From contig CAVPVQ010000032.1 of NCBI GenBank assembly GCA_963709185.1, forward strand, positions 1 to 64,000: a stretch of 64,000 nucleotides of DNA, written 5' to 3'. Numbering within the stretch: position 1 is the first letter of the stretch; each line of letters starts with the position of its first letter. Source of the DNA: Roseiarcus sp963709185 (GTDB taxonomy: Bacteria; Pseudomonadota; Alphaproteobacteria; Rhizobiales; Beijerinckiaceae). Of this stretch, positions 17,709 to 26,174 are shown piece by piece. The notes below the pieces were generated by a model. It was not told the DNA's origin and searched no databases. It was given only the letters and a program-made list of their open reading frames with translations. The position numbers and the translations under genes were made by a program.

Positions 17709-18296
17709 ATGACGATCGTCGCCGCCTCCCGCAAGACCGTCTTGCGAAATGAAGCCTTGGCGCGGCGCGGCGCGGTGGATCCCTCGATCCGGTCATCGTT
17801 CCCGGCGCGCCTCGCCGAACAGGGCGTCGCCCTCGCGCGGCGCGTCGAGGCCGACGTCGTTTCGGCGTTTCTGCCGATCCGCAACGAACCCGACACGCTG
17901 CCGCTGCTCGTCGCGCTTTCGGCGAACGGCTTTCGCACCGCGCTGCCGGTCACCGTCGCGCGCGGCGCCCCGCTGATGTTCCGCCAATGGCGCTCCGGCG
18001 ATCTGACCCGTCCCGGACCGATGGGGCTCCGCGAGCCGCTGGCGGACGCCGAGGCCGTCGACCCCGACCTGCTGTTCGTGCCCCTTGCGTGTTTCGACCG
18101 GCGCGGCCATCGCATCGGCTTCGGCGCCGGGCATTACGATCGAAGTCTCGCGGCGCTGCGCGCCGCCGGGCGGGCGACGGCGGTCGGCGTCGCCTTCGGC
18201 GCGTCGGAGACCGCCAAAATCCCCGACGAACCGCACGACCAGCGCCTCGACTTCGTCCTGACCGAGCGCGAGCTTATCGACTGCGGGATCGGCTGA
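17709..18296 (+). CDS. ygfA: 5-formyltetrahydrofolate cyclo-ligase
   Basis: A 195-residue ATP-dependent enzyme converting 5-formyl-THF to 5,10-methenyl-THF. Near the N terminus is SRKTVLRNEALARR, the ligase start, and the C-terminal signature DLLFVPLACFDRRGHRIGFGAGHYDRSLA matches the family. ATG 17709 gives the normal length; upstream extension would run into the 6S RNA gene. It is 4 bp from the next gene and probably co-transcribed with it and with 6S RNA. Confidence 0.92.
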   Translation: MTIVAASRKTVLRNEALARRGAVDPSIRSSFPARLAEQGVALARRVEADVVSAFLPIRNEPDTLPLLVALSANGFRTALPVTVARGAPLMFRQWRSGDLTRPGPMGLREPLADAEAVDPDLLFVPLACFDRRGHRIGFGAGHYDRSLAALRAAGRATAVGVAFGASETAKIPDEPHDQRLDFVLTERELIDCGIG

Positions 18297-18300
18297 GGCG

Positions 18301-19128
18301 ATGCGGCTGCTGTTCGTCGGCGACGTGGTCGGGCGGTCCGGTCGCGCCGTGCTGCTCGCCCAACTGCCGCTCCTGCGCGCCCGCTGGCGGCTCGATTTCG
18401 TGGTGGTCAACGGCGAAAACGCCGCTGGCGGCTTCGGCATCACCGAGCCGATTTGCGAGGAATTCCTCGAGGCCGGCGCCGACGCGGTCACGCTGGGCAA
18501 TCACGCCTTCGACCAGCGCGAGGCGCTGGTCTTTATCGAACGTCAGCCGCGACTGATCCGCCCCGCCAATTTCCCGCCGGGCACGCCGGGCCGGGGCGCC
18601 AATCTGATCGTCGCGGCGAACGGCGCCAAGGTGCTTGTCGTCAATATGATGGGCCGCGCGTTCATGGAGGCGCTCGATGATCCCTTCGCCCGCATCGAAC
18701 AGGAACTTGCCGCCTGTCCGCTCGGCCTCGCCTGCGACGCGATCGTGATCGATTTTCACGCCGAGGCGACCAGCGAAAAGCAGGCGTTCGGCCATTTCGT
18801 CGACGGGCGCGCCTCGCTGGTGGCGGGCACGCACACCCACACTCCGAGCGCCGATCATCGCATCCTGCCCGGCGGCGCCGCGTATATCAGCGACGTCGGC
18901 ATGACCGGCGACTACAATTCGGTGATCGGCATGGACAAGGAGGAGCCGCTGCGCCAATTCACCCGCCGCATCCCGTCGGGCCGGTTCGAGCCGGCAAGTG
19001 GACCGGCGACGCTGTGCGGCGTCGCGGTCGAAACCGGTCCCGACGGCCTCGCCCGAAAGATCGCGCCGCTGCGCATCGGCGGGGTTCTCGCGCCGGCGGA
19101 GCCGGATTTCTGGGATGCAGCCGGCTGA
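18301..19128 (+). CDS. YmdB-like metallophosphoesterase (TIGR00282 family)
   Basis: A 275-residue dimetal phosphodiesterase. Metal-binding motifs occur in order: FVGDVVGRSGR, VVNGENAAGG, TLGNHAFDQRE, VIDFHAEATSEK and VAGTHTHTPSADH. Bacillus YmdB hydrolyses cyclic nucleotides and affects biofilm choice; the role in alphaproteobacteria is unknown. It follows ygfA by 4 bp. In many relatives yebC comes next, but here an AAA ATPase gene lies between. Confidence 0.88.
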   Translation: MRLLFVGDVVGRSGRAVLLAQLPLLRARWRLDFVVVNGENAAGGFGITEPICEEFLEAGADAVTLGNHAFDQREALVFIERQPRLIRPANFPPGTPGRGANLIVAANGAKVLVVNMMGRAFMEALDDPFARIEQELAACPLGLACDAIVIDFHAEATSEKQAFGHFVDGRASLVAGTHTHTPSADHRILPGGAAYISDVGMTGDYNSVIGMDKEEPLRQFTRRIPSGRFEPASGPATLCGVAVETGPDGLARKIAPLRIGGVLAPAEPDFWDAAG

Positions 19129-19205
19129 ACTCCCATTTTGGTCGGTCACGGCGCGTCTGGCCGATCGGAAGACGCGCAATTGACTTATACTAAGTTTAGG
19201 TTAGT

Positions 19206-19222
19206 TTATCGAAAATTGATAA
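19206..19222. promoter_or_regulatory. AT-rich dyad upstream of the AAA ATPase gene
   Basis: TTATC-GAAAATT-GATAA, within a short AT-rich leader (about 19180-19225) that contrasts with the GC-rich surroundings. It ends 21 bp before the start codon. It could be an operator or part of a promoter; no partner is known. Confidence 0.35.
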
Positions 19223-19243
19223 CTCGCCTTAAGATTGCTTGAA

Positions 19244-20426
19244 ATGGACCCCCGGACAAACCCCTACGCGCCGGGCGCCGGCAATCCGCCGCCTGAATTG
19301 GCCGGGCGCGACGAAGTGATCGAGCGGGCGGCGATCGCGCTCGACCGCATCAGGTTGGAGCGTGCAGCCCGGAGCATTATCCTGATCGGGCTTCGCGGTG
19401 TCGGCAAGACTGTCCTTCTTAATCACATCCGCCGGCATGCGGAGGCACGCGGTCTCATTGTGGCGTCAATCGAGACGCCCGAGGATCGTTCGCTGCCAAG
19501 CCTGCTCATTCCAGCCTTGCGGGTCGGCTTGTTGCAATTGAGCCGGATCGAGGCTTTGAAGGCCAAACTCGAGGCGGCGGGGCGCGTGCTCGCAAGCGCG
19601 GCAAAGGCGTTCAAGCTCAAATTCCAAGACGTCGAATTTAACCTGGACGTCGCCCCGGAACCCGGTGTCGCCGACAGCGGCGACTTCGAACGCGATCTGT
19701 CGGACCTGATTATGGCGGTTGGTCTCGCGGCGAAAGAGCGCGGAACTGCGCTTGTCCTTGCAATCGACGAATTGCAGCACATTCCAGAGACGCAATTGTC
19801 GGCCCTGATCGCTGCTCTGCACCGCGCCTCTCAAGAGCAACTTCCGATCACTATGATTGCCGCCGGGCTCCCGCAACTGATCGGCTTGGCCGGAAAAGCG
19901 AGGTCGTACGCGGAGCGGCTTTTCGAGTTTGTTCAGATTGGCCAGCTTGGCGAGCGTGACGCCAGACTGGCTCTTTGCAAGCCGGCAGAACGAGAGGGGA
20001 TCAGATTCTTCACCTGGAGCGATCGAAGAAATCTTGCGGCAAACTCATGGCTATCCGTATTTTTTGCAGGAATGGGGGAAGCACACCTGGAATATCGCCA
20101 AGGCTTCGCCCATCGAGGAGATCGATGCGACAAAGGCCACGGAGAGCGCGCTGGCGGAGCTCGACGCAAGTTTTTTCCGAGTTCGCTTCGATCGCTTGAC
20201 GCCGACGGAAAAGCGCTACATGCGGGCAATGGCCGAGCTCGGACCAGGCCCTCATCGCTCCGGAGACATCGCGGACATGCTTGAAAAGAAAGTGACCGCC
20301 GTCGCGCCCGTGCGCAGTTCCCTTGTCGCCAAAGGCATGCTTTACAGCCCGGCGCACGGGGACAACGCGTTCACCGTGCCTCTGTTCGACGGATTCATGA
20401 AGCGCATGACGCCCCTTGTGAAATAG
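19244..20426 (+). pseudogene. ORC/Cdc6-like AAA ATPase, frameshifted
   Basis: The first frame has Walker A at residues 49-56 (GLRGVGKT), Walker B near 172-176 (LAIDE) with LQHIPETQ after it, and sensor-like ITMIAAGLPQLIGLAGKARS. Around 20008-20012 one extra base ends the reading; the second frame continues PGAIEEILRQTHGYPYFLQEWGK and a winged-helix-like end, LTPTEKRYMRAMAELG. Removing one T gives 393 residues. Such AAA_16 ATPases occur as accessory genes in many bacteria; function unknown. It interrupts the usual ymdB-yebC order and has an AT-rich leader, suggesting acquisition. Confidence 0.75.
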
Positions 20427-20477
20427 CCGCCCCTCTATCTCAGCCCCCCAATGCAAGCCTTAGCGACGGAAGCGTCA

Positions 20478-21224
20478 ATGGCCGGTCATAGTCAGTTCAA
20501 GAACATCATGCACAAGAAGGGAAAGCAGGACGCGATCCGCTCCAAGCTGTTCTCGAAACTTGCGCGCGAAATCACTGTCGCCGCCAGGATGGGCCTGCCC
20601 GACCCCGCGATGAACGCCCGGTTGCGCGCCGCGGTGATCGACGCGCGCGCCGAAAACATGCCCAAGGACAATATCGAGCGGGCGATCAAGAAAGCGTCGG
20701 GGGCCGACGGCGAGAATTATGACGAAGTGCGCTACGAAGGCTACGCGCCGGGCGGCGTGGCGATCATCGTCGAGGCGCTGACCGACAACCGCAACCGCAC
20801 GGCGGGCGAGGTCCGCTCGAACTTCGCCAAGGCGGGCGGCGCGCTCGCCGAAACCGGCGCCGTGTCGTTCATGTTCGACCGCGTCGGCCTCGTGGTTTTC
20901 GACAAGTTCGTCGCGACAGACGATGCGATGCTGGAGGCGGCGATCGAGGCCGGCGCCGACGACGTCGTCTCGGGGCCGGACGGCCATGAAGTGATCACCA
21001 GCGTCGAATCGCTGCGCGACGCCCAGAAGACGCTCGAGGCGAAATTCGGGGAGCCGCGCAAGGCGTCGCTCGTCTGGCGTCCGCAGAACACCATCGCGGT
21101 CGACGACGAATCGGGCGAAAAAATCCTCAGGCTGGTCGACGCGCTCGAAGAGAACGACGACGTCCAGAACGTCTACGCCAATTTCGAAATCTCGGACGCG
21201 TTGATCGCCAGACTTCAGGCCTAG
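20478..21224 (+). CDS. yebC: YebC/PmpR-family regulatory protein
   Basis: A 248-residue cytoplasmic protein beginning MAGHSQFKNIMHKKGKQD, the invariant YebC start; the upstream in-frame ATG at 20451 would add nine unconserved residues. Conserved ARAENMPKDNIERAIKKA and YEGYAPGGVAIIVEALTDN are present. YebC proteins bind DNA as regulators, and one branch helps ribosomes translate proline-rich stretches. In alphaproteobacteria ruvC usually follows; here the next DNA is accessory. Confidence 0.95.
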   Translation: MAGHSQFKNIMHKKGKQDAIRSKLFSKLAREITVAARMGLPDPAMNARLRAAVIDARAENMPKDNIERAIKKASGADGENYDEVRYEGYAPGGVAIIVEALTDNRNRTAGEVRSNFAKAGGALAETGAVSFMFDRVGLVVFDKFVATDDAMLEAAIEAGADDVVSGPDGHEVITSVESLRDAQKTLEAKFGEPRKASLVWRPQNTIAVDDESGEKILRLVDALEENDDVQNVYANFEISDALIARLQA

Positions 21225-21317
21225 CGCCGTCGCGCGGCCCCCTTCCCCAGGGGACGCCGCTCACGCCTCAACACCGCGGCCGGCGCGAAAAGCTGATCCC
21301 CAAGCGTAGAAAACCAC

Positions 21318-21345
21318 CCGGCCGCGGCCGATCGACCGCGGCCGG
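21318..21345 (-). terminator. hairpin downstream of the Gly/Trp-rich protein gene
   Basis: CCGGCCGCGG (21318-21327), loop of eight, CCGCGGCCGG (21336-21345). On the minus strand the stem is followed by GGTGGTTTTC, a short T-run. It lies 18 bp beyond the stop of the minus-strand gene and may also stop yebC transcription from the other side. Confidence 0.5.
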
Positions 21346-21362
21346 CGAGGTCTCGGTCGTGG

Positions 21363-21662
21363 TCAGTTGCAGTGCAGGGCGCCGTAATAGCCGCGCCAGC
21401 AATGCCGGTAGCCGTAGCCGTAGTAGCCGGGGTAGCCCCATCCATAGCCGCGCCAGCCATAGCCGCGCCAGCCGTAACCGCCGCGCCAGCCCCCGCGCCA
21501 GCCGCCTCTCCACCAGACCTTGTCGATCTGCGCGGAAGCGACGGACTGCTCGAGCGAAGGCGAAGCGAGGGTGAAGGCCGAAGCCGGCCCCATCGAGATC
21601 GTCAACATTGCGGCGCCGGCAAGAGCCGCCAAGGCGCCGTTTGCTAAAGTATGCGACTGCAT
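21363..21662 (-). CDS. small exported Gly/Trp/Tyr-rich repeat protein
   Basis: A 99-residue protein with a signal peptide (about residues 1-29, ending GPASA) and a C-terminal half made almost only of Gly, Trp, Arg and Tyr in short units such as GGWRGG and YGWRGYGWRG. An excellent AAGGAGGAT site precedes the ATG at 21662. Two cysteines lie near the end (RHCW, LHCN). Similar short GYGW-type envelope proteins are common in Hyphomicrobiales, but their function is not known. Confidence 0.75.
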   Translation of the reverse strand: MQSHTLANGALAALAGAAMLTISMGPASAFTLASPSLEQSVASAQIDKVWWRGGWRGGWRGGYGWRGYGWRGYGWGYPGYYGYGYRHCWRGYYGALHCN

Positions 21663-22568
21663 GGTTCCATCCTCCTTAGCTGTCCAGCCAGGCCGATAAG
21701 ATCAGAACGAAAGTGAACGCTGCATGAAGCGCCAGTTTCGTTTTGCCTTCGATCTTGCGTGGCCGCGCCTCGCTTACGGGACGATCGTATCGCGCGGGGG
21801 ACACAATTCCAAGACATCAAGCGGCCGACCGCTTTCCGGCCGGGAAACGCGGCGCCCGAGAGCGCCTTCGAGCCCGATTGCCTACGAAAACCATGCCCGA
21901 TCGGCGGTTAAGCGTGATCCGAAGAAATGACGTCGGTTCGCCGTTGCGCCGCCATCGCCGCGCCGCGGCCAGATCCTTCCCCAAGCTTCGCGAATGACGC
22001 TCATCCAACAACTAATGGTCACGATAAAAGCATGTTTTCAATTAGTAGCCGCCGTTTGCTAAATTGAAACATTGATCAATCGGATAACGGCGCCTCCACC
22101 GGACGGCGAAGCACGGGACCGCCGGATCGTCGCGCTCGCGCGACGGACGCGCCCTAAAGACCGTCCGCTCGATGCGTGGCCGCCCGCTTGCCGGATAATC
22201 AGCGACGGCGATATCGACGCTTACCCGCGCTGCCGCGGTAGGCGAACGCGCCCGTGACGACGCCGGCGGCCAACGCCGCTCCCGAACGCTCGCCGAGCCA
22301 TGGGCGCGGATCACGGGTCCGGCGCCTGCCCCGACACCGATGATCGGTTGGCCCGAATAGTGCAAGGACGCCAAGCTGCCGGCTGACGCACAATGAGACG
22401 ACCAGTAGATGAGGCAAGCTGTAAGGCGCAACGAGAAGAATATCTCTGATAAAAATGCAATATATGGTAAATATACTAACTATATCACAACTATAATCCA
22501 AAAACGTCAGGTATCGTTCGAAACATGAACGCAAACACAAACGTGACGCGGTCAACGCGGGGGCTTTT
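21663..22568. other. gene-poor interval with a cobT fragment and an AT-rich tract
   Basis: No open frame here is convincing. Two things stand out: a stretch (22234-22297) about 87% identical to the 3' part of the nearby cobT gene, and an unusually AT-rich tract at 22436-22510 containing a TATAAT at 22492-22497, which may be the promoter of the small gene at 22569. Confidence 0.5.
22234..22297 (-). pseudogene. fragment of a cobT-like 3' end
   Basis: About 64 bases align to 22976-23039 in cobT with roughly eight mismatches. In the minus-strand reading it still encodes LGERSGAALAAGVVTGAFA, matching LGEGSGAALATGVVKGALA near the CobT C terminus. No full gene surrounds it. It is a decayed duplicate or remnant. 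Confidence 0.6.
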
Positions 22569-22832
22569 ATGGCTGCTTATTCCATCGTCATTCTGATTTG
22601 TTCGATACATGTCGGCCATGCCGATTGCGGGCCGGAGACCGCCATCGACGTCGTGCGGGGGCCGCGCGTCGAGAACGCGATGATGTGCGCAATGGCCGGG
22701 CAGGCGATGATCGCCCGGACCGCGCTTGTCCAGGCCGGCGAGGAATACCTGAAGCTGTTGTGCATTCCCGTCGAAGACGGCGAGCAATCAGCTTCACGGA
22801 CCACCAACCCTCAAGACGAAAAAGCGCACTGA
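22569..22832 (+). CDS. small exported cysteine-containing protein
   Basis: An 87-residue protein with a hydrophobic N terminus (MAAYSIVILICSIHVGHA) likely to be a signal peptide, followed by CGPETAIDVVRGPRVENAMMCAMAGQAMIA and EEYLKLLC. Three cysteines (about residues 20, 40 and 65) follow the signal. The coherent composition suggests a real gene of an uncharacterised family. It lies on the opposite strand to cobT, 90 bp from its 3' end. Function unknown. Confidence 0.6.
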   Translation: MAAYSIVILICSIHVGHADCGPETAIDVVRGPRVENAMMCAMAGQAMIARTALVQAGEEYLKLLCIPVEDGEQSASRTTNPQDEKAH

Positions 22833-22922
22833 CCGAAGAACCCCCCGGCTGCGACCGACCGGCCGCACGGAGAAACCCGGCTCGTCGATTGCGCGCCCTC
22901 TGCGCGCGACGCTTGGCGCCGC

Positions 22923-23942
22923 TCACCCCTGCTTGCCCGCCACGCCGGCCTCGGCGAATGTCGCCATGCCGACATGGCAGGCGAGCGCGCCCTTGACGAC
23001 GCCGGTGGCCAGAGCCGCTCCCGAACCCTCGCCCAGCCGCATGCCAAGATCGAGGATCGGGCGCTTGCCGAGCCGGCGCAAGACTTCGGCATGCGCGCTT
23101 TCCGCCGACACATGCGCCGCCATGCAATGATCGAGGGCGGCCGGGTCGAGCGCATGCAGGACCGCGGCCCCAGCACAGACGACAAAGCCGTCGAGCAGCA
23201 CCGGCACCCGCTGGACGCGCGCCGCCAGAATGGCGCCGGCGATCGCCGCGATTTCGCGCCCGCCGAGGCGGCGCAACACCTCCAGCGGATCGTGCAGGTG
23301 GCTGCGGTGGCGCGCGACGGCCGCCGCCACCGCGCGCGCCTTGCGCTTCAGCCCCTCGTCGTCGACGCCGGCCCCGCGTCCAACCCAGTCCTCCGCCTCG
23401 CCGCCCCACAGAGCGTGATAGATCGCGGCGGCGACGGTGGTGTTGCCGATGCCCATTTCGCCAAGGCACAGCAGATCGGCGCCCGAGGCGAGCGCCTCCA
23501 TGCCGAAGGCCATTGTCGCCGCGCAGGCCTTTTCGTCGAGCGCCGCCTCCATCGTGATGTCGCCGGTCGGCCGCTCCAGCGCCAGTTCAAAGACCTTGAG
23601 GCCGAGATTGAACGTCTTGCAGATCTGGTTGATCGCCGCGCCCCCGGCGGCGAAATTGGCGACCATCGCCTGCGTCACCGAAGCGGGAAACGCCGAGACG
23701 CCCTGCGCGACGACGCCATGATTGCCGGCGAACACCGCGACCAGCGGCTGGTCGACATGCGGGCTTGCCCCCTGCCAGGCGGCGAGCCATTCGACGATCT
23801 CCTCGAGCCGCCCGAGCGAGCCGGCGGGCTTGGTGAGCTCGGCGTCGCGCGCCCTGACAGCGGCGACCGCCGCCGCGTTCGGCGCCGGCATCGCCTTCAA
23901 GAGTCCGCGGATATCGTCAAAGGGTCGTGTCGCGGCGTTCAT
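22923..23942 (-). CDS. cobT: nicotinate-nucleotide-dimethylbenzimidazole phosphoribosyltransferase
   Basis: A 339-residue cytosolic enzyme that activates dimethylbenzimidazole for the lower ligand of cobalamin. Family motifs include TKPAGSLGRLEEIVEWLA, VAVFAGNHGVVAQGVSAFP, CLGEMGIGNTTVAAAI and the C-terminal LGMRLGEGSGAALA with the catalytic Glu. ATG 23942 gives MNAATRPFDDIRG and normal length. No cobS, cobU or riboswitch is seen beside it, so it appears isolated from other cobalamin genes. Confidence 0.95.
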   Translation of the reverse strand: MNAATRPFDDIRGLLKAMPAPNAAAVAAVRARDAELTKPAGSLGRLEEIVEWLAAWQGASPHVDQPLVAVFAGNHGVVAQGVSAFPASVTQAMVANFAAGGAAINQICKTFNLGLKVFELALERPTGDITMEAALDEKACAATMAFGMEALASGADLLCLGEMGIGNTTVAAAIYHALWGGEAEDWVGRGAGVDDEGLKRKARAVAAAVARHRSHLHDPLEVLRRLGGREIAAIAGAILAARVQRVPVLLDGFVVCAGAAVLHALDPAALDHCMAAHVSAESAHAEVLRRLGKRPILDLGMRLGEGSGAALATGVVKGALACHVGMATFAEAGVAGKQG

Positions 23943-24099
23943 CTGGCGACCTCGCAGAATTCGGGGAGAGCCGCCTCGTAAAGCAAATTCGCCGCCAACG
24001 GAAATGGGATTTCTCGGGCGCTCGCATCGACAGCGCGGCCGGTTGCGATACGATGGCCGGCGAAGCGGCGCGAAAGTCGGCCGCGGTCCAGGGAATCCC

Positions 24100-24893
24100 A
24101 TGCCTCAGCCACCCAACACATTCGCTATCGCGCCGGGAATGCGCGTGCTCGTCACCGCCGGCGCCTCGGGCATCGGACGGGCGATCGCGGATCTCTTCCT
24201 CGCGCATGGCGCCGCGGTTCATGTCTGCGACGTGGCCGACGATTTCCTCGCCGATTTCGCCAAGGCGTGGCCGGGCGCGAGCGCTAGCAAGGCCGACGTC
24301 TCTTCAGACGCCGACGTCGCGCGATTGTTCGAGGACGTGCGGCGCCGCCTCGGGGGCCTCGACGTGCTCGTCAACAACGCGGGAATCGCCGGGCCGACCG
24401 GCGGCGTCGAGGAGATTGCGCCGGCGGACTGGCGGCGCACCATCGACATCTGCCTGACCGGCCAGTTCCTTTGCGCGCATCACGCCGTTCCGATGTTGAA
24501 GGCGGCGGGCGGCGGCGCGATCGTCAATCTGTCGTCGGCCGCCGGACGCTTCGGCTACGCGTTCCGCACGCCCTATTCCGCGGCCAAATGGGGCGTCATC
24601 GGGTTCACCCAGAGTCTCGCCAAGGAGCTGGGACCGGCCAATATCCGGGTCAACGCGATCCTGCCGGGCATCATCGAAGGGCCGCGGATGAACGCGGGTG
24701 ATCGATGCGCGCGCGAAGCAGGTCGGAGTCTCCTATCGCCGAGATGGAGAAGACCTATCTCGATCGCATCTCGCTGCGCCGCATGACGAGCGCCGAGGAC
24801 GTCGCCGCGACCGTGCTGTTCCTCGCCTCGGCAGCGGGGCGCAACGTGTCGGGGCAATCGCTCGGCGTCGACGGCAACGTCGAGAGCCTTTAA
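24100..24893 (+). pseudogene. short-chain dehydrogenase/reductase, two frameshifts
   Basis: NAD(P)-dependent oxidoreductase of the classical SDR family. The coenzyme loop is VTAGASGIGRAIAD, then NNAGIAGP, the catalytic Ser in IVNLSSAAGRFG and the YxxxK pair in YSAAKWGVIG. The frame breaks near 24691-24695 (an extra G) and again near 24743-24747 (an extra C); the missing piece IDARAKQVGVSY is read in the third frame, and the end IAEMEKTYLDRISLRRMT...VDGNVESL in the second. Removing both bases gives 263 residues, normal for the family. Substrate unknown; 3-oxoacyl or sugar reductases are possible. Confidence 0.8.
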
Positions 24894-25114
24894 GGGAGGA
24901 GAGAGCATGGCGGTAGCAAAAACTAAGTGACCGCGCGACTTCCTTTTTCCGTTCGAGCGACCTCTGGCGGCTGAAGTTGAGCTGTCCCCGAGGAACCGCT
25001 GAACGGTCGCCTATCGGCCTTCTGCGGGCGCTTCAAATGTGAGGACATTCGAGCTACGAACTCTATCGCCCGATTCAGACTGGCAGCCATTTTCCCCTCT
25101 CTCGAGGAGACCCA
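24894..25114 (+). other. spacer with an eight-codon ORF behind a strong ribosome-binding site
   Basis: GGGAGGAGAGAGC precedes ATG 24907, which opens MAVAKTK and stops at 24930. This looks like the start of a gene that has lost its body, normally placed directly after the dehydrogenase. The rest of the spacer contains nothing convincing. Confidence 0.35.
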
Positions 25115-25564
25115 ATGCGATTGCTGCTTGCAGTTGAGATAACGATAAGCGTTGGTTGCGCCGCGAGCGCGCAAACACTCGACTGCCAGAAGGACTGGGC
25201 CAGGGTAACGCCTCAAACGAAGTGCCTAGATCACCAAGCTCCGGTGCGCAATCCGAACCCCGCTATTCCGATCTATGACGTAGACGCTAACTGCCGCAAG
25301 CCCCCGATGTGCGAGTTCCTAACGAGTTAGCCCGAGTGCATGGTTGAAAGGTCGTATGTCCCTTATCCCAAGGCAAATCCCGGTTGCATCCTTGTCGAGC
25401 AGCGAGCCTACGACCACCTCAAATCCATGTGGGACGGCCTTTTGCCTATTACAAAAGTCCATGCAATCGACGGAATGAGGAAGTTTATTGGATCGTTCGC
25501 ATACAGCTCGTTGGAAGCGCTGGTTATAGAGGTACGCACCGGTGGACGGAGAAATGAAGGCTAG
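25115..25564 (+). CDS. small exported protein with an in-frame amber codon
   Basis: A GAGGAGA site precedes ATG 25115, which opens a signal peptide (MRLLLAVEITISVGCAASAQ) and a cysteine-containing region ending CEFLTS at a TAG (25328-25330). The same frame continues with PECMVERSYVPYPKANPGC and runs open to 25564. Read through, this is one exported protein of about 149 residues with six cysteines after the signal. The TAG may be a mutation, a sequencing error or the true end of a 71-residue protein. No family is recognised. GC content here is lower than in the neighbours. Confidence 0.45.
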
Positions 25565-25795
25565 GGAGTCAGCCAAGCAGGGTTTCAAACCTTAAACACT
25601 AGCGAGAGCGATCATTTGAAGTCGAAGCAATTTAGGATGATTTATAATTTCTTCTGGCGCAATACGCTTAACTATTGGCAAATAGTCGATATATCGAACG
25701 TTGTACAATCGCTGGAACTGAATAGAACAACAACTAATTAGTGAATTCTACTGATGCTTGACGATAACAACAGACGTACGGGGGAGTTGTGTATC
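25565..25795. other. AT-rich non-coding stretch
   Basis: Low-GC DNA with no supported gene, standing out from the surrounding GC-rich sequence. It precedes a small membrane protein gene and probably contains its promoter. Confidence 0.4.
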
Positions 25796-26062
25796 ATGCC
25801 AATTCTCGCCGTTGTGGAACAATTGGCCAATTTCATCGCTAGCGGTGCCTCGTTTATCGCCGCTGTCTTTTGGTTCTGGGCATCCCGCACGCCAATACCT
25901 CCCTTTCCGGACGTAGGATTCGACTCTCATTCATCGGTATTTGAGCCCGTCCGTCGCGCGCTTCGGAGTTCAGGTAGCCGAAACGCATGTGCCGCGCTTA
26001 TCTCCGGCATAGCTGCACTGGCGTTTTTCGCTGCGTCCCTCTGCCACGGATTGCGACAATGA
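25796..26062 (+). CDS. small membrane protein of unknown function
   Basis: An 88-residue protein with two predicted membrane helices: LAVVEQLANFIASGASFIAA near the start and ALISGIAALAFFAASLC near the end, separated by a polar segment rich in Pro and Ser. ATG 25796 has GGGGGAG upstream. Similar two-helix proteins with an N-terminal hydrophobic segment and a basic loop are widespread and uncharacterised. Confidence 0.5.
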   Translation: MPILAVVEQLANFIASGASFIAAVFWFWASRTPIPPFPDVGFDSHSSVFEPVRRALRSSGSRNACAALISGIAALAFFAASLCHGLRQ

Positions 26063-26174
26063 TCTAAGCGCGGTGACTATGCCATGCACGATGCGCGCCC
26101 ACATCCCTCTCGTCGCTATCGACTACAGATCAATGAGGCTCGATCGATCCGCTCCCGGCGAAACGAGCGGCCCC

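Noticed and set aside
21724..21930. 68-residue plus-strand frame MKRQFRFAFDLAW
   Set aside because: No ribosome-binding site of quality, basic low-information sequence and no family; left as non-coding.
24923..25087. Minus-strand 55-residue frame starting MAASLNRAIEFVARMSS behind GAGAGGGG
   Set aside because: The site is good but the product has no recognisable feature and no family, and it faces the better-supported gene at 25115.
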